From: Alteromonadaceae bacterium UBA2620
GTDB taxonomy: Bacteria > Pseudomonadota > Gammaproteobacteria > Enterobacterales > Alteromonadaceae
Length of the DNA stretch: 15,207 nt
Reading direction: 5' to 3'
Assembly: GCA_002339125.1 (NCBI GenBank)
Contig: DDJQ01000077.1
Location: forward strand, 1 to 15,207
Shown: positions 7,422-14,861 of the stretch, one piece after another
Layout of the letters: each line of letters begins with the position of its first letter
Position numbering within the stretch: position 1 is the first letter of the stretch
The notes under the pieces: generated by a model
Databases searched by the model: none
Seen by the model: only the letters and a program-made list of their open reading frames with translations
What the model was told of the DNA's origin: nothing
Program-made: the position numbers and the translations under genes

Positions 7422-10400
7422 GCCTGGCTGATCTCCCTGGCAAATTCTTCTATAAGCCCGTCCACCATAGCTAATCGCTCGCGGGCTGTCTCGGTTTTCT
7501 TCACGATCCGCAGTTTTTGACTGCCTTCAAACTTAAACATTTTATTGCGGGTTTGTACCAGTTGGATAATAAAACCGGGGTCTACCGGGGTGTCTTCATT
7601 AAATTCGATGGTACCGCCGGTGGCGGTCATTTCGACCTTGTGAATCCCTACGCGGCGGGCTTTGAGTTTAAGCTCGGCCACTGCAATAAGGTTTTTCGCG
7701 GCATCCGGCAGCAGACCAAACCGATCGATACATTCAATCTGGAAGGCTTCGATATCGTCGCTGTTTTTACAGCTGGCCAGTTGCTTGTACAGAGACAACC
7801 GGGTATTCACATCGGCAATGTAATCTTCCGGCAACAGCGCCGGGATGCGCAATTCGATTTCGGTATGCAGGCGGTTAGCATCGCTGAGTGACGGCTCTTT
7901 ACCGGCTTTAAGGGCATCGACCGCTTGTTCCAGCATATCCATGTACAGTGAATAACCCACACTGGCGATTTGGCCGGACTGGTCTTCGCCGAGTAACTCT
8001 CCGGCACCACGAATTTCCAGATCGTGGGTAGCCAGGGCAAAGCCTGCGCCTAAGTCTTCCAGGCTGGCAATCGCTTCCAGACGCTTAGCGGCATCGCGGG
8101 TCATGCGCTTAGGATGCGGGGTTAACAAATAGGCATAGGCCTGGTGGTGAGAACGGCCAACCCGGCCGCGCAACTGGTGTAACTGGGCCAGGCCAAGGTG
8201 GTCGGCGCGGTCCATTATAATAGTGTTGGCGGTGGGCACGTCGATACCGGTTTCGATAATGGTGGTACACACCAGCACATTAAAGCGCTGATGATAAAAA
8301 TCACTCATTACCGACTCCAGCTCACGCTCACGCATCTGACCGTGGCCTACAGCTATGCGAGCTTCCGGCACGATTTCGGCGATTTCCTCGGCGGTGCGGG
8401 CAATACTTTCTACCTCGTTGTGCAGGAAGTACACCTGACCGCCGCGCAGAATTTCACGCATGATGGCTTCGCGTATTACCGCTTTATCGCGCTGTTGCAC
8501 AAAAGTTTTGATGGCCAGACGCTTGGCCGGGGCGGTGGCAATAATCGATAAATCACGCATGCCCGACATGGCCATATTCAGCGTACGCGGGATTGGCGTA
8601 GCGGTAAGGGTAAGAATGTCTACATCGGCGCGCAGGGCTTTAAACTTCTCTTTCTGGCGTACGCCAAAGCGGTGTTCTTCGTCGATGATGACAAGGCCAA
8701 GATCGTTAAACTGAATCGTATCGCTGAGCAGTTTATGGGTACCCACCACAATATCAACGGTGCCGTTTTCGATGCCGTCCATCACCGATTTGGTGGCTTT
8801 ACCGCTAACAAAGCGGGATACCACCTCAATGCGAAACGGCCAGTTGGCAAAACGGTCTTTAAAGTTTTCGAAGTGTTGCTGTGCAAGCAGGGTAGTGGGT
8901 ACCAGAATGGCCACCTGTTTACCCTGATTAGCGGCTAAGAAAGCGGCGCGCATAGCCACTTCGGTTTTACCAAAGCCTACGTCACCGCACACCAGGCGGT
9001 CCATAGCCTGCGGGCTGCCCATATCCTGAATAACCGCGTTGATGGCCTGAATCTGATCGGCAGTTTCTTCAAATGGAAAGCTGTCGGCAAAGGATTGATA
9101 TTCTTCCCAGGTAATGGGGTAGGCAAAGCCGGGCTTGGCAGCGCGTTTGGCATACACATCGAGTAGTTCTGCGGCGACGTCGCGCACCCGCTCGGCAGCT
9201 CTCTTCTTGGCTTTTTCCCAGGCATCGGAGCCTAAGCTATGTAATGGCGCTGAATCCTGTTCACCGCCGCTGTAGCGTGAAATTAAGTGCAGCGAGGCCA
9301 CCGGTACATATAACTTGGCCTGTTTGGCGTACTCAATGGTTAAAAATTCGGTAGTGACGCCACCGGCATCCAGGGTTTGCAGGCCAATATAGCGGCCTAC
9401 GCCGTGGTCGAGATGCACCACCGGCTGACCTACAGACAGTTCCGCCAGGTTTCGAATAATGGCGTTTTCGTCGGTAGGCTTTTGCGCGGTTCGCAACCGC
9501 CGCTGACTGATCTTATGGCCGAGTAACTGGGTTTCGGTGATAAACAGTAATTCACCGTCGGGATTTCTCCAGCGGAAACTGTGTTCCACCATGCCAATAG
9601 AGATACCTACGGTTTCGTGGCTGGTAAGAAAATCATCGAAGTGGGCAAACTCTACGGGCTTAATTTGGTACTTGCTTAATATACCGAGTAGGTTTTCCCG
9701 GCGGCCCTGTGATTCGGCACAAAACAGCACTTTGGCACCGCGCTCGCTGGCCTCTGACAGGGTGGCTAGTAAGGCTTGTGCGGGCTGCTTTTTTTGCGGA
9801 TTTAAGGCGATATCGTCGAGCTTTTCGCAATGCAGGTTGTGTTTGCCGGCTGCCTCGTCGAGGGGCTGTGAAGCCAGCGCGACCCGAGGCCATTGTTTGA
9901 GTCCGGCAAATAATTCGTTTACCGGTAAAAACAGCTCCATAGGAGCCAGCAACGGGCGGTGTTTGTTGTAGCGGTATTGCTCATAGCGCTCGTTAAGATC
10001 TGCCCAGAAGAATTCGCAGGCATCACTGACATCACCATGCAGCAAAATAAGGGTGTCGGGATGAAAGTAATCAAATAACGTGGCGGTTTTCTCGAAAAAC
10101 AGCGGCAGATAATACTCCACTCCGCTTGGCATGGTGCCACGGGTAATTTGATTAAACACCGATTCAGCGCTGTTACTGGCGTCGAAGCGCTCTAAAAATT
10201 GCTGACGAAACAGGTTGAGCGCGGCTTTATCGGTGGGGAATTCCCGGGCCGGTAACATGCGGATCTCTTCCACCGCATTGCTGGAGCGCTGGGTGTCGGT
10301 ATCGAACAGGCGAATACTGTCGACCTCGTCATCGAACAAATCAATACGATAGGGATCTTTAGAGCCCATGGGGTAAAGATCGATAATACTGCCGCGAATA

Positions 10401-10918
10401 GAAAACTCACTGTGACTCATTACCTGGCTGACATGCAGATAACCGGCTTGCTCTAACTGGCGGCGGAACTGGTCGCGATCCAGTTGCTGGCCACGCTTTA
10501 ACAGCAACAAGTGCTGGCCAATGTATTCCACCGGGGCCAGACGCTGCATCAGGGTATTGATGGGCACAATAAAAATGCCGCTGGGTTCCTGGGTTAACCG
10601 GAACAGGGTTTCCAGACGCTGGGAAATAATATCTTGATGTGGCGAGAACGTATCGTAAGGCAAGGTTTCCCAGTCGGGGAACAGGGTTACCGGAACACTA
10701 TGCTGACTGCCCTGAAAATAGCGGATTTCTTTTTCGAGTTTGAGCGCCGAAGGCGTATCGGCGGTGACCAGCACGATAGGGCGGCGGGCCTGTTGACTGG
10801 CCTGGGCAACGGCGAGCGCGCGGCTACTGCCTTGTAACTGCCCCCATTGTTGTTGGTCCTGAAAACCGGCTGACGACTTGGTTTTGGGCAGTGGCAAAGA
10901 ATTAAGCGTGGTTGTCAT
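7418..10918 (-). CDS. mfd: transcription-repair coupling factor Mfd
   Basis: Large SF2 translocase of 1166 residues that pushes stalled RNA polymerase off damaged DNA and recruits UvrA. Domains in order: UvrB-like N-terminal domain (about 1-350, with FPDWETLPYDTFSPH at 80-94), RNA-polymerase-interacting domain around VHLDHGVGRYIGLQ (501-514), helicase motif I GDVGFGKT (645-652), motif II DEEH (746-749), motif III LTATPIPRT (771-779), the RecG-like TRG region around 840-960 with motif VI QLRGRVGR (915-922), and the C-terminal inhibitory TRCF domain (about 1000-1166). Length is close to E. coli Mfd (1148). The start ATG at 10916-10918 has AAGGA a few bases upstream. It lies 49 bases after the PilZ gene and overlaps csiV by four bases. 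No frameshift or missing motif is seen. Confidence 0.98.
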   Translation of the reverse strand: MTTTLNSLPLPKTKSSAGFQDQQQWGQLQGSSRALAVAQASQQARRPIVLVTADTPSALKLEKEIRYFQGSQHSVPVTLFPDWETLPYDTFSPHQDIISQRLETLFRLTQEPSGIFIVPINTLMQRLAPVEYIGQHLLLLKRGQQLDRDQFRRQLEQAGYLHVSQVMSHSEFSIRGSIIDLYPMGSKDPYRIDLFDDEVDSIRLFDTDTQRSSNAVEEIRMLPAREFPTDKAALNLFRQQFLERFDASNSAESVFNQITRGTMPSGVEYYLPLFFEKTATLFDYFHPDTLILLHGDVSDACEFFWADLNERYEQYRYNKHRPLLAPMELFLPVNELFAGLKQWPRVALASQPLDEAAGKHNLHCEKLDDIALNPQKKQPAQALLATLSEASERGAKVLFCAESQGRRENLLGILSKYQIKPVEFAHFDDFLTSHETVGISIGMVEHSFRWRNPDGELLFITETQLLGHKISQRRLRTAQKPTDENAIIRNLAELSVGQPVVHLDHGVGRYIGLQTLDAGGVTTEFLTIEYAKQAKLYVPVASLHLISRYSGGEQDSAPLHSLGSDAWEKAKKRAAERVRDVAAELLDVYAKRAAKPGFAYPITWEEYQSFADSFPFEETADQIQAINAVIQDMGSPQAMDRLVCGDVGFGKTEVAMRAAFLAANQGKQVAILVPTTLLAQQHFENFKDRFANWPFRIEVVSRFVSGKATKSVMDGIENGTVDIVVGTHKLLSDTIQFNDLGLVIIDEEHRFGVRQKEKFKALRADVDILTLTATPIPRTLNMAMSGMRDLSIIATAPAKRLAIKTFVQQRDKAVIREAIMREILRGGQVYFLHNEVESIARTAEEIAEIVPEARIAVGHGQMRERELESVMSDFYHQRFNVLVCTTIIETGIDVPTANTIIMDRADHLGLAQLHQLRGRVGRSHHQAYAYLLTPHPKRMTRDAAKRLEAIASLEDLGAGFALATHDLEIRGAGELLGEDQSGQIASVGYSLYMDMLEQAVDALKAGKEPSLSDANRLHTEIELRIPALLPEDYIADVNTRLSLYKQLASCKNSDDIEAFQIECIDRFGLLPDAAKNLIAVAELKLKARRVGIHKVEMTATGGTIEFNEDTPVDPGFIIQLVQTRNKMFKFEGSQKLRIVKKTETARERLAMVDGLIEEFAREISQA

Positions 10919-10942
10919 GATTCCTTAACGATTCTTTTTTAG

Positions 10943-10982
10943 AGCGTTTTTATTTAGGGCTTGCAGATTAAGCGTTTTTATT
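10943..10982. repeat. short direct repeat, AGCGTTTTTATT twice
   Basis: The 12-base unit occurs at 10943-10954 and 10971-10982, offset by 28 bases, around the end of the PilZ gene and the gap to mfd. No function is evident, and chance is possible in this AT-rich stretch. Confidence 0.4.
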
Positions 10983-11561
10983 CTGGCTGCGCTTGCGAAG
11001 CTGCTGCGTTTGTAAATGCAAACTGGCTCTGACTAACAGTTCCTGATCCTGTTCGCGGATCCGGGTAAAAATGAAGGCTATATGGTAGCCGTCCGATTCC
11101 TGCTGGCAAGTAATAACTTCGCCGTAGCAGAAAATGGCCGCGGCTTCTTCGGAGACGAACAGTTTAAGTTCTGCCTGAGTGCCTACATCCAATGGGGTGG
11201 GGTGTTCAATGATCACGCCACCGCCGCCGAACCTGATACTTTCAAAGCGGTAATCCGGATCGTCCTGTTGGTGTAAAATGTAAGACATCATCAAATCGAT
11301 TTTGCGTGACTGATGATTAAGGTAATTAACCAGTTCGGATGCGTGGTCGCTAAGGTTACGCAACGGGCGCAGCGCCTGGGATTCGATAGAAGCCATCTCG
11401 CTTGCTATGCGAAAGGCATAGGGCATGTGGTCTTCGAGTTGTTCGTTGTCTGGCAGGGCAAAGTGCTCGTCGAGCTGACGCATATTGACCTTAATAGCGT
11501 GGCTGATTAAGAAAAACTCATTAAACTGAGCTTGTTTTTCTGCCAGGGTTAACGATTCCAC
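10968..11561 (-). CDS. PilZ-domain-like protein
   Basis: A 197-residue protein with a helical N-terminal region (about 1-100) and a C-terminal beta-barrel segment resembling PilZ (about 104-180), including IRFGGGGVIIEHPTPLDVG and the closing IAFIFTRI. PilZ domains often bind cyclic di-GMP and control motility or envelope functions. Here the canonical RxxxR and D/NxSxxG binding motifs are not clear; RFGGGG stands where the second would be, so binding is uncertain. Start choice: GTG at 11559-11561 has GGAGAG four bases upstream (GGAG six away). An in-frame ATG at 11636 adds 25 residues but has no ribosome site. It is 49 bases upstream of mfd on the same strand and divergent from lolC. I believe PilZ genes beside mfd and lolC occur in related Alteromonadales, from memory only. 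Confidence 0.78.
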   Translation of the reverse strand: MESLTLAEKQAQFNEFFLISHAIKVNMRQLDEHFALPDNEQLEDHMPYAFRIASEMASIESQALRPLRNLSDHASELVNYLNHQSRKIDLMMSYILHQQDDPDYRFESIRFGGGGVIIEHPTPLDVGTQAELKLFVSEEAAAIFCYGEVITCQQESDGYHIAFIFTRIREQDQELLVRASLHLQTQQLRKRSQNKNA

Positions 11562-11724
11562 AATACTCTCCAGGCTGACTTGTGTGCAGGGTAGCTTACA
11601 CGTATTATGCACCGAGCTTAAGTCTTTGTTTATCATTAAAACGTACAACGTACCGTATTAATTAAGCGTAGTGCAGGGAAGGATGAATACCAAGCCCTCA
11701 CTGCCCAGGTACAGGTGAAATTTC
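11562..11724. promoter_or_regulatory. divergent PilZ/lolC promoter region with a small palindrome
   Basis: This interval must hold the start signals for the leftward PilZ gene and rightward lolC. ACGTAC is repeated at 11641-11646 and 11648-11653, forming the dyad GTACAACGTAC. On the minus strand CATAAT (around 11607-11612) could be a -10 for the PilZ gene if it starts at 11561. lolC has AGGTGA at 11713-11718, six bases from its ATG. No confident -35/-10 pair was found. Confidence 0.35.
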
Positions 11725-12930
11725 ATGGCCTATCCGCTTTCCGCCTATATTGCTCTGCGTTACTCCACCGCAGGCAAACATAACAGCTTTGTAGCCTTTA
11801 TTAACCGCTTCTCGGTAGCCGGGATTGCCCTGGGGCTTATGTCGCTGATTATTGTGCTTTCGGTAATGAACGGTTTTGAAGCCCAGCTACGCCAGCGGAT
11901 TTTAGGCATTGTGCCACAGGTAGTAGCGCATAACGCCAGTGTTGATGACGTGCTGCAACTGCCCTTAACGGAAGTGCGGGCCGCCAGCCCCTTCAGGGAA
12001 GCAGAAGGCCTGGTGCAATCCCGCCAGGCTTTGCGCGGCGTGCAATTTCAGGGCGTGGACCCGGCAATAATGGCCAAACACAGCATTGTGAGCGACTACA
12101 TGCTGGAAGGTAATTTTGAGCGCCTTGAAGAGATTAAGTTTGGCGCTATCATCAGCCGCGCACTGGCACAGGATTTAAGCGTGAATGTGGGCGACCAAAT
12201 ACGGGTAATGGCTGCCGGTGCCAGTGTTTATACGCCATTTGGCCGCATGCCGAGCCAGCGTTTGGTAACCATTGCTGCGTTGTTTAATTTGGGGTCACAG
12301 CTTGACGACAAAGTGATTTATTTACGGCTGGACGATTTAACCCGGTTACTGCGCAAACCCAAAGACAGCCCCGCGGATGTGCGACTGTTTTTAAACAATG
12401 CGTTTAATTATCAGGGGGTGGTAGCTGAGCTTGAACAGGCGGGTTATTCCACCAGTAACTGGCGTGCGCGCCAGGGGCCGTTGTTCGATGCGGTAAAAAT
12501 GGAAAAGAACATGATGTTTTTAATGCTGCTGCTGATTATTGCAGTGGCGGCATTTAATATTGTGTCTGCCCTGGTGATGGTGGTGTCGGAAAAAAGTGGT
12601 GACATAGCCATTTTACTTTCCCAAGGCATGACGGTAGCCACGGTGCGCGCCATATTTATGCTCAACGGCATCTTTAACGGCCTTAAAGGCGCACTGATTG
12701 GTGCTGTGCTGGGCATTTTAGCGGTTGTGTATATCAACGATATTCTGGAACTGCTGGGAATTTATCTGGCGTTATCGGCCGATGGGCCAGGCTTACCCAT
12801 TGATATACAATGGCATCAGGTGGTTTGGGTAACCCTGTTTTCCTTAGGATTATGCCTGCTGGCGAGCTGGTATCCCGCGCAACGGGCCATGAAAGTACAA
12901 CCGGCTAAGGTTTTACAGCAGGAATCGTAA
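11725..12930 (+). CDS. lolC: lipoprotein-releasing ABC transporter permease, LolC type
   Basis: Inner-membrane permease of 401 residues that, with LolD ATPase and a second permease, extracts lipoproteins and hands them to LolA. Topology is that of LolC/E (MacB/FtsX family): transmembrane helix 1 at about 26-48, a large periplasmic domain (about 50-260), then three helices at about 264-287, 315-337 and 367-386. LolC-like features include SVMNGFEAQLRQRILGIVPQ (46-65), TPFGRMPSQRL (170-180), matching E. coli LolC's TPMGRIPSQRL, and FDAVKMEKNMM. The segment SEKSGDIAILLSQG (288-301) is the coupling helix. The ATG has AGGTGA six bases upstream. A lone gene here: no lolD or lolE follows within the window. 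A LolF-type hybrid cannot be excluded. Confidence 0.92.
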   Translation: MAYPLSAYIALRYSTAGKHNSFVAFINRFSVAGIALGLMSLIIVLSVMNGFEAQLRQRILGIVPQVVAHNASVDDVLQLPLTEVRAASPFREAEGLVQSRQALRGVQFQGVDPAIMAKHSIVSDYMLEGNFERLEEIKFGAIISRALAQDLSVNVGDQIRVMAAGASVYTPFGRMPSQRLVTIAALFNLGSQLDDKVIYLRLDDLTRLLRKPKDSPADVRLFLNNAFNYQGVVAELEQAGYSTSNWRARQGPLFDAVKMEKNMMFLMLLLIIAVAAFNIVSALVMVVSEKSGDIAILLSQGMTVATVRAIFMLNGIFNGLKGALIGAVLGILAVVYINDILELLGIYLALSADGPGLPIDIQWHQVVWVTLFSLGLCLLASWYPAQRAMKVQPAKVLQQES

Positions 12931-12966
12931 AAACTTGATTAAATGGTCAGGTTTTTGGGTTTTGCC

Positions 12967-12995
12967 GTGCATTGTGGCATAAAGTTTTCTATAAT
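12967..12995 (+). promoter_or_regulatory. possible promoter for the phosphoribosyltransferase gene
   Basis: TATAAT at 12990-12995 is a perfect -10 hexamer in the 98-base gap after lolC, about 33 bases before the ATG. The -35 position 17 bases upstream (12967-12972, GTGCAT) is poor, so this is judged on the -10 alone. It suggests the gene has its own start rather than reading from lolC. Confidence 0.4.
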
Positions 12996-13028
12996 CTTTT
13001 TCTTTTCTTTCGCTCGGTTACCGATTCT

Positions 13029-13595
13029 ATGAATAAAGTCTTTATTACGTCGGCGGATCTGCTTCAGGATTCATTTCGACTTGCCTCCAAAGTGTATAAG
13101 GACGGTTTTCGTCCGCAATTTATTGTTGGGATCTGGCGGGGCGGCGCGCCAATTGGTATTGCGGTACAGGAGTTTTTTGAATTTAAAAAATTCCCCACCG
13201 ACCATATAGCGGTAAGAACCTCTTCTTATTACGGCATTAACAAGCAAAGCAAAGAGATCCGTGTACACGGCCTGCATTATCTGATTGAAAATGCCAATGC
13301 CGAAGACGCACTGCTGATTGTTGATGATGTATTTGACTCGGGCCGCAGCGTAGACGCATTAATTAAGCAAATTAAAAAGCTGATGCGCCTGAACATGCCA
13401 AAAGATATCCGTATTGCCTGCCCGTATTACAAGCCGCAGAACAATAAAACCGATATCGTTCCTGACTATTACGTAAACGAAAGTGACGATTGGCTAGTGT
13501 TCCCGCACGAAATTGCCGACATGAGTGAAGAAGAAGTGCGCGCCGGTAAAACCGAACTGGCCGATGTTATGGATATTCTTTACGATAAAGAGTAA
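13029..13595 (+). CDS. purine-type phosphoribosyltransferase, substrate unknown
   Basis: Type I phosphoribosyltransferase of 188 residues. The PRPP-binding motif is LLIVDDVFDSGRS (95-107) with the two acidic residues Asp99-Asp100. GIWRGGAPIG (34-43) forms the pyrophosphate loop, RTSSYYG (63-69) is the flexible-loop position, and the C-terminal DDWLVFPHE resembles xanthine/hypoxanthine phosphoribosyltransferases. It would transfer a base to PRPP, but the base is not decided by these motifs, so I give no symbol. I chose ATG 13029; an upstream GTG-type start at 12972 gives an unlike, hydrophobic N-terminus and precedes the probable -10. The ribosome site is weak. It stands alone between lolC and the integron integrase gene, converging on the latter with 14 bases between stops. 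Confidence 0.85.
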   Translation: MNKVFITSADLLQDSFRLASKVYKDGFRPQFIVGIWRGGAPIGIAVQEFFEFKKFPTDHIAVRTSSYYGINKQSKEIRVHGLHYLIENANAEDALLIVDDVFDSGRSVDALIKQIKKLMRLNMPKDIRIACPYYKPQNNKTDIVPDYYVNESDDWLVFPHEIADMSEEEVRAGKTELADVMDILYDKE

Positions 13596-13609
13596 GGCAT
13601 TAGTACTGG

Positions 13610-14578
13610 CTATATACTGAGGCGGGACAAGGGGCTGATGACACCATTACCGCCTTGTTGCAGTACGTGTGTGTAAATTTGAGTGGTGCGGACATCGGCA
13701 TGACCCAACTGATGTTGGACGGTTCGAATGTCGGCACCAGCGGCCAGTAAATGTGTAGCGAAAGAATGGCGTAGCGTATGAGGGGTAACATGTTTGGTGA
13801 TCCCAGCATCTGAACTGGCGCGCTTCACATTGCGTTGTAATTGTTTCTCATCGATATGATGCCGTCGCAGTTGTTTTGTTTCGGGATCGATACTCAGACG
13901 CTGAGAGGGAAACAAGTACTGCCACTCCAGTGTTTTATTGCGTTGTTGGTACTTTTTACGTAATCCTGCTGGCAGCCAGGCGCCAGCAAACTGAGAAACG
14001 TTCAGATCTCTTAACAGAGTTTGTTCCACTTGCTCAATTTGTGTTTTTAATAATGGAATTAGCGCCTCAGAAAGCGTTACTACCCGATGTTTTCCCCCTT
14101 TGCCAAACCATACCCGTATGCACTTGTAATCAAAATCAATATCACCCGCTCTAAGGCGAACACACTCCATTAAACGAAGTCCACTACCGTAAAGTAATGC
14201 GATAGCCAAATAATGTTGTTTGTTTACCCGACCGAGCAGGGCTTTTACTTCATCCTGAGTTAATACTACCGGCAGTTTACGTTCCCGTTTACTGTTTAAA
14301 AACGTCATCTCTTCAGGTAAGGGGCATTCCATAAATTTGTTGTATAAAAACAAAAGTGCATTAAGCGCTGTTGCCTGAGTTGATTTTGCGCATTGTTTGC
14401 GGACTGCCAGGTGAGTAAGGTAAGCCTCAACATGTTCGGCACGCATTTGCTGTGGCTCGGTGAATTTATGAAAACGAATAAAGTCGGTTATCCAGGTTAA
14501 ATACGTCTCGATTGTCCGCTTAGCGTAGCCACGCGTGAGCATAAACTCATAAAGTTGGTGTAAAAATTTTGATTTCAT
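13610..14578 (-). CDS. intI: integron integrase (IntI, tyrosine recombinase)
   Basis: Site-specific recombinase of 322 residues that inserts and excises gene cassettes at attI and attC. The N-terminal SAM-like DNA-binding domain spans about 1-90. Catalytic residues are all present: Arg135 (GSGLRLME), Lys163 (GKGGKHR), His267 and Arg270 (TPHTLRHSFATHLL), His293 (LGHADV) and Tyr302 (QIYTHV). The IntI-specific insertion that recognises folded attC is seen at about 190-250, ending in LFPSQRLSIDPETKQLRRHH. This separates it from XerC/D. ATG 14578 gives the family's usual length and N-terminus but has no ribosome site; the frame stays open back to 14743. It is more AT-rich than the genes to its left. 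Divergent from the cassette array, as in other integrons. It appears intact and functional. Confidence 0.96.
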   Translation of the reverse strand: MKSKFLHQLYEFMLTRGYAKRTIETYLTWITDFIRFHKFTEPQQMRAEHVEAYLTHLAVRKQCAKSTQATALNALLFLYNKFMECPLPEEMTFLNSKRERKLPVVLTQDEVKALLGRVNKQHYLAIALLYGSGLRLMECVRLRAGDIDFDYKCIRVWFGKGGKHRVVTLSEALIPLLKTQIEQVEQTLLRDLNVSQFAGAWLPAGLRKKYQQRNKTLEWQYLFPSQRLSIDPETKQLRRHHIDEKQLQRNVKRASSDAGITKHVTPHTLRHSFATHLLAAGADIRTVQHQLGHADVRTTQIYTHVLQQGGNGVISPLSRLSI

Positions 14579-14656
14579 TGAGATACGCGGCAGTAGATAT
14601 TGAATACAGGATAAGAAGCAACTAATTGAGTTAAAACTGGCACGACGTAGAGTTTT

Positions 14657-14685
14657 TTGACAGGAAGCGTGTTTTACCCCAAACC
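14657..14685 (+). promoter_or_regulatory. possible cassette promoter (Pc-like)
   Basis: A perfect -35 hexamer TTGACA (14657-14662), 17 bases, then CAAACC (14680-14685). It points toward the cassette. It has the layout of the class 1 integron Pc (TTGACA-N17-TAAACT) with two mismatches in the -10, but it matches the general -10 consensus at only two positions. Weak. Confidence 0.22.
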
Positions 14686-14703
14686 ATAAGGTAAGTAGGG
14701 AAT

Positions 14704-14803
14704 GGTGTATTTCACGCACAACAAAAAACACCAAACTAGCCATATACTTCTATGTTTGATATTTTTAAGATAATCTGGGATTTTAAACCAGTGAAATTAC
14801 ACC
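14704..14803. repeat. inverted repeat in the attI region, outer pair
   Basis: GGTGTATTTCAC at 14704-14715 and GTGAAATTACACC at 14791-14803 are reverse complements apart from one extra base. They are separated by 75 bases. Confidence 0.6.
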
Positions 14804-14838
14804 ACTATGGAACTTTTATTTAGACTATTTTGGTGTCT
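14726..14838. repeat. inverted repeat in the attI region, second pair
   Basis: AAACACCAAACTAG at 14726-14739 and CTATTTTGGTGTCT at 14825-14838 are reverse complements at 12 of 14 positions. The right arm ends nine bases before the crossover base. The pair is interleaved with the other repeat in this region. Confidence 0.55.
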
Positions 14839-14846
14839 ATTTAATA

Positions 14847-14853
14847 GTTAGGT
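14847..14853 (+). other. attI/first-cassette core recombination site
   Basis: GTTAGGT fits the integron core GTTRRRY. Crossover is expected between G14847 and T14848. Its cassette-derived part is exactly complementary to the attC R'' box ACCTAAC at 15162-15168, as required if both belonged to one circular cassette. It lies in the right place and orientation relative to intI. Confidence 0.85.
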
Positions 14854-14861
14854 TTTCATTC

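Larger units (their letters stand above)
14579..14846. other. attI region between intI and the first cassette
   Basis: AT-rich, gene-free stretch in the position of attI and of the intI and cassette promoters. A TTGACA hexamer sits at 14657-14662. Four GGTGT/ACACC elements lie at 14704, 14728, 14799 and 14832. A dyad CTATTTAATAG (14837-14847) touches the crossover base. I see no complete LexA box. The right boundary is defined by the core site at 14847-14853; the left extent of attI cannot be set from sequence alone. Confidence 0.65.

Noticed and set aside
9537..9971. Rightward 144-codon open frame inside mfd
   Set aside because: It lies antisense to well-conserved mfd sequence, and its composition reflects mfd codons; no ribosome site or recognisable product.
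11641..11653. GTACAACGTAC dyad as a defined operator
   Set aside because: It is short and built of the self-complementary tetramers ACGT and GTAC, which often arise by chance; kept only as a note in the divergent promoter region.
12972..13028. Longer phosphoribosyltransferase start
   Set aside because: The added residues are unlike the family and would lie over the TATAAT at 12990-12995.
13876..14154. Rightward 92-codon open frame inside intI
   Set aside because: It is antisense to the conserved IntI catalytic and insertion regions and has no cassette-type boundaries.
14594..14609. Possible LexA (SOS) box upstream of intI
   Set aside because: On the minus strand the left half CTGTAT is perfect, but the right half eight bases on is TCTA instead of ACAG. 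I found no complete CTGT-N8-ACAG between 14579 and 14847, so SOS control is not supported.
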